Part shown: positions 17,955 to 26,107 of the stretch, piece after piece
Layout: each line of letters begins with the position of its first letter
Position numbering within the stretch: position 1 is the stretch's first letter
Assembly (NCBI GenBank): GCA_963840835.1
Contig: CAWJAM010000012.1
Coordinates: 62,001-126,000, forward strand
DNA from: Rubrobacter_D sp963840835
GTDB lineage: Bacteria > Actinomycetota > Rubrobacteria > Rubrobacterales > Rubrobacteraceae
Length of the DNA stretch: 64,000 nt
Direction: 5' to 3'
Translations under genes and position numbers: made by a program
The notes under the pieces: generated by a model
Database searches by the model: none
What the model saw: the letters and a program-made list of their open reading frames with translations, nothing else
What the model was told of the DNA's origin: nothing

Positions 17955-18398
17955 TTTGGGGACGACGATGACTTTGACGCTTGCTTCGACATCGCCGTGG
18001 ACCTGGATGGGCACCTGGTGTGTGCCGAGGGCCTTTATGGGCTCTTCGAGGCGGATGCGGCGCCTATCGAGACGGATACCGCGGGCCCTCTCGACGGCGT
18101 CGGTGATGTTGGCCGCCGTGACGGAGCCGAAGAGCCGTTCGTCCTCGCCGGTTCGGGCCTCGATGGTGATAACGCTCTTATTCAGGATATTGGCGATCTC
18201 CTCCGCCCTTTCGGCCAGGCGCCTATCCCTCTCTTCGGTCTCCTCCATCGTACGGCGGGCCTCTTCCAGCTTACCCGGGGTCGCCACCTCGGCCAGGCCG
18301 CGCGGGATAAGGAAGTTGCGCACGTAGCCGCGGCTCACGTCCACGATGTCGCCGCGCTGCCCGATCTTCTCTACGTCCTGGTTCAGTATTACCTGCAA
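17949..18398 (-). CDS. rplI: 50S ribosomal protein L9
   Basis: 149 residues, full length. The N-terminal L9 domain begins MQVILNQDVEKIGQRGDIVDVSRGY and contains the family signature GYVRNFLIPRGLA (about residues 24-36). A long connecting helix (about 45-75) and the C-terminal domain follow. It binds 23S rRNA at the base of the L1 stalk. The stop codon is formed by the end of a palindromic repeat. Third gene of the rpsF-rpsR-rplI cluster. Confidence 0.95.
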   Translation of the reverse strand: MQVILNQDVEKIGQRGDIVDVSRGYVRNFLIPRGLAEVATPGKLEEARRTMEETEERDRRLAERAEEIANILNKSVITIEARTGEDERLFGSVTAANITDAVERARGIRLDRRRIRLEEPIKALGTHQVPIQVHGDVEASVKVIVVPKL

Positions 18399-18402
18399 GG
18401 CC

Positions 18403-18654
18403 CTACCTCCCCACCACGTAGGGCAGAAGCGCCATCTCCCTGGCGCGCTTTATCGCCGAGGCCGCCTCCCGCTGGTGCTGGGGGCACAGCCCGGTGACCC
18501 TGCGGGCCCTGACCTTGCCGCGGTCGGAGATGAACCGCCGAAGCAGGTTGTAGTCCTTGTAGTCGACGTAGGCGACGTCCTCCTTGCAGAACACGCAAGG
18601 CTTGCTCTTCGTGGGGCGGCCCCCCCGGGGCGGCCCGTTCCTTCTCTTACCCAT
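18403..18654 (-). CDS. rpsR: 30S ribosomal protein S18 (zinc-binding form)
   Basis: 83 residues. The S18 core is clear (YVDYKDYNLLRRFISDRGKV). Cysteines in CVFCKED and CPQHQ form the zinc-ribbon type of site seen in the C+ version of S18, as opposed to the Cys-free paralogue used in zinc limitation. It lies four bases from rplI. The usual ssb gene between rpsF and rpsR is absent, with only a 42-base gap. Confidence 0.95.
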   Translation of the reverse strand: MGKRRNGPPRGGRPTKSKPCVFCKEDVAYVDYKDYNLLRRFISDRGKVRARRVTGLCPQHQREAASAIKRAREMALLPYVVGR

Positions 18655-18696
18655 GCGTTACCTCCTTAGTAGCGAGGCCCATTACCTCCGTGGTGG

Positions 18697-19029
18697 TCAA
18701 GCTGTAGCTTCGGTGGGCTCGGGCAGCGGCCTGTGCGCGTAGCTTGGGGGGAGCTTCACGACCATGTGCCTCAGCACATCGTCTGAGACGCGCAGGATGC
18801 GCTTGAGCTCCGTGAGGGTGCGATCGCCGGCCGTGAACTCCATGACCGCGTAGAAACCGTCCGTGCGGTGGTCTATCTCGTAGGCCAGCTTACGGCGGCC
18901 CCAGTGGTTGACCTCCCCGGCCTCGCCGCCGGTGCGCTCGATGATCGTGCGAAAACGCCCGATCGTGCTCTCGACCTGCTCCTCGTCGAGCTCGGGTATC
19001 ACTATGAGCATGGCTTCGTAGGTGTCGAT
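18697..19029 (-). CDS. rpsF: 30S ribosomal protein S6, probable ATC start
   Basis: Core sequence MLIVIPELDEEQVESTIGRF is clear S6, ending in a Glu/Pro-rich tail. The only ATG (19011) has no ribosome binding site and would cut off the family's first strand. In frame six codons upstream is ATC GAC ACC TAC GAA GCC, matching the usual M-x-x-YE-x-M start of S6. That ATC (19029-19027) is six bases after a very strong GGAGGAGG (19036-19043). So the start is either a non-canonical ATC or a mutated or miscalled ATG. Partner of S18 on the 30S platform. Confidence 0.9.
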   Translation of the reverse strand: MDTYEAMLIVIPELDEEQVESTIGRFRTIIERTGGEAGEVNHWGRRKLAYEIDHRTDGFYAVMEFTAGDRTLTELKRILRVSDDVLRHMVVKLPPSYAHRPLPEPTEATA

Positions 19030-19220
19030 TTTTGCCTCCTCCGGTCTAGTGTCGGCTTCTTCCGCTAAAAGAAGCAGGGGCTATAGGATTGCTCTTCAGT
19101 GTAACAGCGGGATCGAAGTGTTACAAACCGTCCTTTCTCCTCGAGCCGCGCGGTCGCAGAGCATCGGCGACATCCCCGTCGCGTGTTGGTCCAGGATGCG
19201 TGGCGCGTCCCGGCCACGGA

Positions 19221-19256
19221 AGAGCCCAGGGCGAGGTGGTGCTGGCCCTGGGCTCT
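19221..19256 (-). terminator. Hairpin after the RTX-type gene
   Basis: Perfect 12-bp stem AGAGCCCAGGGC / GCCCTGGGCTCT with a 12-base loop, about 50 bases past the stop of the RTX-type gene. No T run follows, so termination strength is uncertain. Confidence 0.45.
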
Positions 19257-19307
19257 CCACTAGCTGGCTCTTATCTGCGTGGCGTCGCTAGTTCCTCCAG
19301 TCTCCCT

Positions 19308-20096
19308 CTAGGGGACGGTCGCGTCCTTTGTGTCGCCCTCGGCGGCATTGAAGTCGGTAGCCTTATCAGTTCCCGCACCCCCGCTGAAGGAGTCTGCCTC
19401 CGTCCCACCGGTGAGCGTGTCGTCACCCTCAGCACCGCGCAGGATGTCCTTGCCCCCATCCCCTCGCAGAACGTCGTTGCCCTTGGCTCCGTCGAGGGTA
19501 TCATCGCCCTCTCCGCCGCTCATCGAGCCAGCGCCGTTGCCCCCACACAGGAGGTCGTTCCCGTCCTGGCCGGTGATGGCGTCGTTGCCGTTCTTGCCAA
19601 AGATGATGTCAGTCCCGGAGGTGCCGCCGAGGGTGTCCCTGGAGTCGGTTCCGACCTTGACGGTGATGGGGACCGTGCCGCTGCTCTGCCCGTCGCTGAC
19701 CGTCACGGTGATCGTCGCCGTCCCCGAGCGCTTGGCCGCCGCTGTGACCGCGAGGGTGCGGTTCGCGCCGCTGCCGCCCACCGAGAGGCCGGAGTTTGGC
19801 ACTAGGTTCTGGTTGGAGGAGGTGGCGCTAAGGGTGAGGGAGCCCGGCGCGCTCTCCACGTCCGCTACTGTGAGGTTGATCTGCCCGCTGGTTCCGTTCG
19901 TACCGCACTGCCCTCCGGCTGCGACCGCCACCGTGGGCGCGTCGTTGACCGGGGTCACGGTGATCTGGAAGGTCTGCGCGGCGCTGGTGTCTACCCCGCC
20001 ATTGGCCGGCCCGCCGTCGTCCCTGAGCACGACGGTGACGATGGCGCTGCCGCTGGCGTCGGGGGCGGGAGTCTGGGTACGGCCATTCTGGGACAA
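19308..20096 (-). pseudogene. RTX calcium-binding repeat protein, N-terminally truncated
   Basis: About 262 residues remain. Two Ig/cadherin-like beta domains come first (TFQITVTPVNDAPTVAVAAGG and TITVTVSDGQSSGTVPI). They are followed by hemolysin-type GGxGxDx(L/I/F)x nonapeptide repeats (GNGAGSMSGGEGDDTLDG, GGKDILRGAEGDDTLTGG and others, about residues 160-245). Such repeats bind calcium outside the cell. No signal peptide or start region is present: the reading runs straight into MFS transporter sequence on the opposite strand near 20,080-20,096. A single Cys in the repeat block (DLLCGGN) is common in actinobacterial versions. Confidence 0.7.
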
Positions 20097-20420
20097 CTAC
20101 TGGTGGCTCTGCCCTTTAGCTTCGTCGCCGCGGCCGTGGTCATCACGCAAGTGGAGATATTCCCCACCAGGGTGCGCTACAGCGCCGCCGCGATCGGGTA
20201 CAACGTCGGCATCATGGCCTTCGGGGGGACCGCTCCCCTGGCGGCGACCGCACTCGTGGCGCAGACCGGCAGTGCCATTGCTCCTGGGGTCTACCTCGTC
20301 GTGGTGGCCATGGTCGTGTTCTTCGTCACGTTCGCGCTGCCGGAGACCTACCGGCTCCCCTTACTCAGGGAGGGCGAAGGAAGCCCGACTCCAGACCCGG
20401 CCAGAAAGCAGCCCCCATAG
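20082..20420 (+). pseudogene. C-terminal fragment of an MFS transporter
   Basis: Only the last two membrane helices and tail of a major facilitator of the metabolite:H+ symporter type remain: FVAAAVVITQVEIFPTRVRY, then GTAPLAATALVAQTG, YLVVVAMVVFFVTFALPETY and a Pro-rich tail. The motif between the helices (EIFPTRVRYSAAAIGYN) is typical of that subfamily. The frame stays open upstream to about 20,070 (LGQLLVALPFSF), where homology stops at the junction with the RTX gene. It cannot make a transporter. Confidence 0.75.
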
Positions 20421-20462
20421 CCGCTGCCGCCGGATCGTGTTCTTTCCTCTTCGAACGATCGA

Positions 20463-20468
20463 TATAAT
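20463..20468 (+). promoter_or_regulatory. TATAAT box upstream of the ABC operon
   Basis: Exact TATAAT on the plus strand in the 230-base gap between the MFS remnant and the ABC ATPase gene. A second box, TATACT (20639-20644), lies only six bases before the GTG start at 20651 and would give a leaderless message. Confidence 0.35.
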
Positions 20469-20650
20469 CGTGCATCCCATACCCTTCACCGAAACCCGCA
20501 TCCTCCACGAGTACGGGATGCTCCACATCCGCGATACTCACCTCAGCTTCACTCTTTCCGCAAAACCGCTGTAGGGTCCCCAGCGGACGGTTCTCCCGAG
20601 ATCATGCCTTCCTCTCCGCTCCGTTTTCCCTTCGGGTCTATACTCTGCCC

Positions 20651-21400
20651 GTGGATAACGGAGCGGGCATCGCCGTCCAGACCGTGGGCCTCGGGAAGGT
20701 CTACGGCGAGGGTACGAACGAGGTTAGGGCGCTGGAGGACGTCTCGCTCGAGTTTCCCAATGGGGAGTTCGCGGCGATCATGGGCCCTTCTGGTTCGGGT
20801 AAGAGCACGCTGTTGCACATCCTCGGCGCTCTGGACAAGCCAACGTCGGGACGGGTGGTCGTCGGGGGAACGGATCTCATTGGGCTCTCCGACAGGAAGC
20901 TCACGCTCCTCAGGCGGGAGCGGATGGGCTTCGTGTTCCAGTTCTTCAACCTGATTCCGACCCTCACGGCCGAGGAGAACGTGCTGTTGCCCGTGCTCAT
21001 CGCCGGCAAGAAAGCGGACAAATACGCCCAAAGACTCGACGAACTCCTGGAACTCGTAGGGCTTACCGAGCGGCGGACGCACAGACCCGATGAGCTCTCG
21101 GGCGGCGAGCAACAGAGGGTGGCTCTAGCGCGGGCCATGATCAGACGCCCCGATATCGTCCTGGCCGATGAACCCACGGGAAACCTGGACTCGAGGACCG
21201 GCGCCGAGGTTCTCGGGCTTCTCAAAGAGTCAGCGGTCCGCTTCGAGCAAACGATACTCATGGTCACCCACGACCCGCGCGCCGCCGCGACGGCCGACCG
21301 CGCCGTCTTCCTCTCCGATGGCAGGGTGGTAGACGAGGCCAGGGACCCGGATCAGGACGAGATCCTCGAACGCATCAAGACGCTCGAGTCGGACAGATAA
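20651..21400 (+). CDS. LolD/MacB-type ABC transporter ATP-binding protein
   Basis: 249 residues from GTG 20651. Walker A GPSGSGKST (about residues 41-49), the signature LSGGEQQRVALARAM (about 148-162), Walker B IVLADEPTGNLD and switch MVTHD are all intact. The LTLLRRERMGFVFQFFNLIPTLTAEENV Q-loop region marks the lipoprotein-release/peptide-efflux class that pairs with FtsX-fold permeases. Its stop overlaps the next start by one base (TAATG), and the partner permease is two genes downstream. Confidence 0.92.
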   Translation: MDNGAGIAVQTVGLGKVYGEGTNEVRALEDVSLEFPNGEFAAIMGPSGSGKSTLLHILGALDKPTSGRVVVGGTDLIGLSDRKLTLLRRERMGFVFQFFNLIPTLTAEENVLLPVLIAGKKADKYAQRLDELLELVGLTERRTHRPDELSGGEQQRVALARAMIRRPDIVLADEPTGNLDSRTGAEVLGLLKESAVRFEQTILMVTHDPRAAATADRAVFLSDGRVVDEARDPDQDEILERIKTLESDR

Positions 21401-21864
21401 TGGCCGTCTACCGATTTCGGCAGATGGCAGACGAAGAAGCGCGTGAGATCTCTGGCTGGCACTACGAACCCCCCTACGACTTCTACGACACGGCGAGCGA
21501 CGAGGGCGATCTGGAAGAGCTCCTTGACCCCGAACGCAGGCAAGGCACCTACTTTTCGGCCTTCGACGAAGTAGGAGCCCTGGTCGGTTTCTTCCAGTTC
21601 GAGACTAGAGACGAGACCGTTGACGTAGGACTCGGCCTGAGACCGGACTTCACCGGACGGGGTCTCGGAGTCGAGTACGTCCTTGCAGGCCTCGAGTTCG
21701 CCAGGCAACGTTTCTCCCCCGGGCGCTTCACGCTCTCCGTAGCCACCTTCAACGAGCGGGCCATCCGGGTCTACGAACGCGCCGGCTTCCGGCGGGGTAC
21801 CGTGTACACACACCACACCAACGGCGCTGATTGGCACTTCCTTGCGATGGCCAGGGAAGCGTGA
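21400..21864 (+). CDS. GNAT-family N-acetyltransferase
   Basis: 154 residues. The acetyl-CoA site is seen as GLGLRPDFTGRGLGVEYV (R/Q-x-x-G-x-G/A motif in FTGRGLG, about residues 84-90), and the late GNAT strand as VATFNERAIRVYERAGF (about 120-136). It overlaps both neighbours (TAATG upstream, GTGA downstream), so it is coupled to the ABC transporter. RimI-like or small-molecule acetylation is possible. Placement inside a transporter operon suggests it may modify the transported compound, which is inference. Confidence 0.85.
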   Translation: MAVYRFRQMADEEAREISGWHYEPPYDFYDTASDEGDLEELLDPERRQGTYFSAFDEVGALVGFFQFETRDETVDVGLGLRPDFTGRGLGVEYVLAGLEFARQRFSPGRFTLSVATFNERAIRVYERAGFRRGTVYTHHTNGADWHFLAMAREA

Positions 21865-24415
21865 AGCTCCGGCGGTTCTCTGGGCTAAGCTTCCGGAATC
21901 TGCGCGCCAGGGTGCAGCGAACCTTGCTAACGGCCGTCGGCATCGTGCTCGGGGTCGGCATCGTCTTCGGCGTCCTCACCCTCTCCAACACCATGTCAGG
22001 CACCTTCGAGGACCTCTTTTCCAGGGCCTACGGTTCTTCCGACCTGACCATCACGGCAGCGGGGGGCAGCGGCGGGTTCGCCCAGAAAACGGTCGAGAAG
22101 GTGCGCGGCTACGAAGGGGTTGGGTCGGCCGCGCCCCGCTATTCGCTCTCTTCATCGCTCATCCTCGAAAGAAAGAACGACTTGCCGGAGGTCAGGAGCA
22201 TGCGCCTCTTCGGCGTCGAGCCGCGTTCGGCGGAACTGGCAACCGGCTTCGAGCTGACGGACGGACATTTTCCGCGGAGCGGCAAGGAGCTCACGCTTGA
22301 CGGGGGATCGGCCAAGAGCGCGGGGTTTGGGATCGGGGACACCGTCACGATCGGAACTCCAGATGGACCCAAGAAAGTAGAGCTCGTCGGGCTCTTGCGC
22401 ATACCAGGCGGGTCTTTCGGCGGCCTTGCTTTCGGGATGGTGCCCCTGTCATTCGGCCAGGATGCCTTCGACAAGCGGGGCCAGATCTCCGGTATCTCCG
22501 TAGGGACCGCGGAAGGCGTCTCCGCCTCGGACCTCAGGGACGGAGCTGGACAAAAAACTCGGCGAGGGGTCTGCAGGTCGAGCGGTCCGAGACGCGCACC
22601 CGGCAGGTCAGCGGGCAACTCCAGGGGTTCACGATCGCGCTGCTCTTCTTCGCGGGGACCTCGCTCTTCGTCGGTGCCTTCCTCGTCTTCAACGCGCTCT
22701 CGATGACCGTCCTCGAGCGGACGCGCGAGCTGGGGATGCTTCGCGCCCTCGGTTCGACGCGGGCCATGATCGCCCGCTCCGTCGTCGTCGAGGCGATGCT
22801 CCTCGGGTTGCTCGGCTCGGTCCTCGGGGTTCTCTTCGGGTACGGGATGGCAAAGGGGCTCGTCTACCTTTTCGGCAGGGCTTTCCTGTTCCAGATCACG
22901 ACCCTGATCCTGTCCCCCTTCGCCCTCGTCTCCGCCATAGTCGTCGGCATAGCCGTAACGGTCTTCGCCGCCCTCTACCCGGCCCTGAAGGCGGGGAGGG
23001 TCAGCCCCGTCGAGGCCATGCGCGCCCGGTCGGGAGGTACCAGCCGTCGGTCGCGCGGCCTCCTGGTTTTCGGGCCTGTCCTTGGGCTCTTGCTCGCCGG
23101 GGCTGGGGTGCCCTGGATCTACTACCTCGCCAAAAACCTCTCGGCCGACCTGGAAGGATTTATCTACGCGTCCGGGATCGTGGCGATCATCGCCGCGTTC
23201 CTCGGTATCTCCCTGGTAATTCCCGTCCTGGTCAGGCCGCTCGCGGCGCTGTTCTCGCCGGTGCTCGGGCTCCTCTTCGGGGTCGAGGGGAGGATGGCGG
23301 CGGCGAACGCGACGCGCAACAAGGCAAGGACCGCGCTTACGGCTTCGGCCCTCATGGTCGGCATCTCGCTCGTTGTGGCGTTCTCCGCCCTTGGCGGGAG
23401 CCTGCTAGGTTCCATCCGGGACTACCTCGATGGTTCCCTTGGGAGTGACTACGTCGTGCAGCCCACACAGCAGAACTCCGACGCCGGGTTCTCCGCGAAG
23501 CTGCCGGGGGAGATCGGGCGGGTAGACGGCGTCGAGAAGACGACGAGTATCGTCTCGTCCTTCCGCCAGGACGGGAAGAAGGTCGACGCCGTCTTCGGGG
23601 TTGACGAGAATTACCCCGAGATCTTCCGCGTAAACTACGCCGCCGGAGGATCTGACGCCTTCTCCAGTCTGAAGGACGGCGGTGCCCTCGTGGGCAAGCA
23701 GCTCGCCGAGGACCGCAAGGTCGGCGTGGGTTCGAAGATAGAAATTCCCGGTCCGAAAGGTAGGAAGAAGTACCCGGTCGAGGGCATCCTGGGGAACGAC
23801 GTCATCGGCGGCGGGACGGGCATCTATCTCTCCAAAGGTACCCTGGCCGATGACTTCAACGAGACCGAGAGCGAATTTCTCGCGGTGAAGGCGAAACGGG
23901 GCTCGGACCGCGACGTTCTGGAGCGCAGGATCGAGGACGTTCTAAGGGACTACCCGCAGTTCACGCTGTACTCGAACGCCGAGTGGAAGGCGCAGATAGA
24001 GAGCGACTTCAACCGCCAGTACGTGTTTTTCTACGCCATCATGGGCGTGTCGGTGGCGGTATCGGCTTTCGGCGTCGTCAACACCCTCTCCATGAGCGTC
24101 TTCGAGCGCACCCGTGAGATCGGGATACTCAGGGCCATCGGGACGACGCGGCTCCAGATAGGCCGCCTCATCATAGACGAGGGGGTCGTTATCAGCCTGA
24201 TCGGCTGTCTCGTCGGCGTGGCTTTGGGCTCGCTGCTCGGCTATCTCTTCGTCCAGGGCTCGGGCGCGGGAGGCTTCGAGATCGACTTCTACTACCCCAA
24301 ACTGCCGGCCCTGGCCGCCCTCCTCTCAGGCCTATTCATTGGCGTCTTCGCCGGCCTTCTTCCAGCCCGCTCTGCGGCCCGCAAGAGCATCGTCGAGGCC
24401 GTCCAGTACGAGTGA
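21861..24415 (+). CDS. FtsX/MacB-type ABC transporter permease, with two frameshifts
   Basis: About 850 residues once corrected, starting GTG 21861. Two FtsX-like units: an N-terminal helix (LTAVGIVLGVGIVFGVLTLSN) with an extracytoplasmic domain, three helices around 22,640-22,990, then a second pair ending in IVEAVQYE. MTVLERTRELGMLRALGSTR and MSVFERTREIGILRAIGTTR are the repeated coupling loops. The frame breaks at GGG 22537-22539 and GGGG 22566-22569; removing one G at each restores a continuous protein. The pattern suggests base-calling errors rather than a dead gene. With the upstream ATPase it would form a lipoprotein- or peptide-handling exporter. Confidence 0.88.
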
Positions 24416-24417
24416 AA

Positions 24418-24451
24418 GCGATTAGCAGAGGTCAAGACCTCTGCTAATCGC
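24418..24451. repeat. 34-base perfect palindrome, copy A
   Basis: A 16-bp stem GCGATTAGCAGAGGTC / GACCTCTGCTAATCGC with an AA centre, three bases after the permease stop. Almost the same element is at 56054-56087, with paired changes in the stem. It may act as terminator but has no T run. Confidence 0.8.
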
Positions 24452-24454
24452 GCC

Positions 24455-24532
24455 GTCAGCAATTCAGCTGGTCAGCACTTCAGTAAGAATAAGGCTGAAA
24501 TGCTGACCAGCTGAATTGCTGACTGGCTGAAA
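24455..24532. repeat. TCAGC-type hairpin repeat, copy 3
   Basis: Two 28-base arms built of TCAGCAATTCAGCTGG and TCAGCACTTCAG units pair almost perfectly (one mismatch) around a short loop (TAAGAATAAGG). It lies next to palindrome copy A. Confidence 0.75.
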
Positions 24533-24607
24533 TGGGGTTCAACCCCGTTGCATGCTGCTCTAAAATGGTCCGGACGTGTCTAACAGACATTAGCGAAAGG
24601 TTGCTCC

Positions 24608-26107
24608 ATGGGCGAAGGACAGCGGGAGCAGAACAACCTCGAAGACAGCGCGGTTCTTGAATCCATAACTTCGCAGTGGTGGTCTTTCTCGTCTTTCGTC
24701 CCGTTGCTGACGGGCGCGTTCTGGCTGTGGTTGGCGGCGCGGGGCGGCCTGCCTGCGGTCATGGTCGGGGCTGTGCCTGGAGCGCTACTGCTGGGCACGG
24801 GGCTCTCTGGACTCTTGTGGGCCGTGGAAGCCAGGACGTTCCAGTTCATGTCGCTCGCCTCCGTCCTCGGGGTGGTCCTGTCTCTGCCCGCGATCCTGCT
24901 CATGGGACCCGTTGCCGCGCTCGTGCTCGGGCTGGGTTCTGCTGCGAGCTTTCTCGCGGCGGGCTACCTGGCCCTGGGACAGCACCGCTGCCCTTCGAGC
25001 GTCCCCGCGCCCGACACGGGTCCACGCCTCGCCGCGAGGGCCGCGGTCAACGAGCTGATGATGTGCGGCCTCATCCTCACAAGCTGGCCCGTCGTGGTGG
25101 GTACGGCCGCCGTACGCATCCAGCGCGAGGCTACAGAGGCGTATTCCCTGTTCGATGAGAAGGGCTGGTTCTCGGACCCGGCCTCCTACCACAAAGACCC
25201 GCCTCCCCTGGAGGAACCCGAAATCGAGATCATCGAACACAAGGGAAGGAAGATCGAACACCTCACCTTCGAGAGCCTCTACGAACCGCACGAGGACGAA
25301 CCGGGGCGCGAACGCTGGCTCTCGTACAAACGTAACCCCACTGCCCACGCGTGGATCCTACGCCACCAGGGCGAGCAGCGGCCGTGGCTGATCTGTGTCC
25401 ACGGCATCAGGATGGGCACCATGAAGAAGAGCTTGATCCGCTTCCAGCCAGAGTACCTGCACGAGGAACTTGGTCTGAACCTGATCATGCCCGTTCTCCC
25501 CATGCACGGCCCGCGCGATACCGGTGGCATTATCAGTGGAGAGAGAACGCTCTCCGGCGACGTTATGGACACGCTGCACACCGGTGCGCAGGCTATGTGG
25601 GACCTCAGGCGGCTCGTCTGGTGGCTGCGCGAGAGCGAGGGGGCGCCTGCCATCGGAGCACTGGGCCACTCTTTAGGCGGCTACGCCGTCTCCCTGCTCG
25701 CCTCGCTTGAAGAAGACCTTGACTGCGTCGTGGCCGGCAACCCGGCGGTCGACCCCGCACACCTGTTCTGGAGCAACGCGCTCGCCGTCGCCAACCACTC
25801 TCTAAGTGCCGAGGGCATCCGCGAGGAGACGTTCAAAGCACTGTTGCGCCCCGTCTCCCCGCTCGCCCTCGAGCCCTTGGTCCCCCACGAGCGCAGGGCC
25901 ATCTTCGCCGGCACGGTGGACCGGGTTATTCCCCCGGTCCAGGCCCACAGCCTGTGGCGCCACTGGGGAGAGCCGCGCATCGGCTGGTACCAGGGGGCCC
26001 ACCAGCGCTTTATACGCGCCCAGGAGGGCCGCAAGGTCCTCGAAGACACCCTCCGCGCCGCCGAAATGCTGCCCGTGGAGACGACAGGGACAACTTCTCA
26101 ACGATAA
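24608..26107 (+). CDS. Membrane-anchored alpha/beta hydrolase
   Basis: 499 residues. The N-terminal third has about four hydrophobic helices (residues about 28-125). The C-terminal part is an alpha/beta hydrolase with oxyanion region ICVHGIRMG (about 262), nucleophile GHSLGGYAV (Ser about 355), Asp in AGTVDRVIPP (about 438) and His in GAHQRF (about 465). This is a serine esterase/lipase/acyl-transfer fold; the substrate is unknown. The last ten bases overlap the 3' end of the convergent acyltransferase gene, which may be a related lipid function. ATG 24608 has only a weak AAAGG upstream. Confidence 0.8.
   Translation: MGEGQREQNNLEDSAVLESITSQWWSFSSFVPLLTGAFWLWLAARGGLPAVMVGAVPGALLLGTGLSGLLWAVEARTFQFMSLASVLGVVLSLPAILLMGPVAALVLGLGSAASFLAAGYLALGQHRCPSSVPAPDTGPRLAARAAVNELMMCGLILTSWPVVVGTAAVRIQREATEAYSLFDEKGWFSDPASYHKDPPPLEEPEIEIIEHKGRKIEHLTFESLYEPHEDEPGRERWLSYKRNPTAHAWILRHQGEQRPWLICVHGIRMGTMKKSLIRFQPEYLHEELGLNLIMPVLPMHGPRDTGGIISGERTLSGDVMDTLHTGAQAMWDLRRLVWWLRESEGAPAIGALGHSLGGYAVSLLASLEEDLDCVVAGNPAVDPAHLFWSNALAVANHSLSAEGIREETFKALLRPVSPLALEPLVPHERRAIFAGTVDRVIPPVQAHSLWRHWGEPRIGWYQGAHQRFIRAQEGRKVLEDTLRAAEMLPVETTGTTSQR

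Noticed and set aside
20549..21112. Minus-strand open frame opposite the ABC ATPase gene
   Set aside because: Mirror of a gene with intact Walker and signature motifs.
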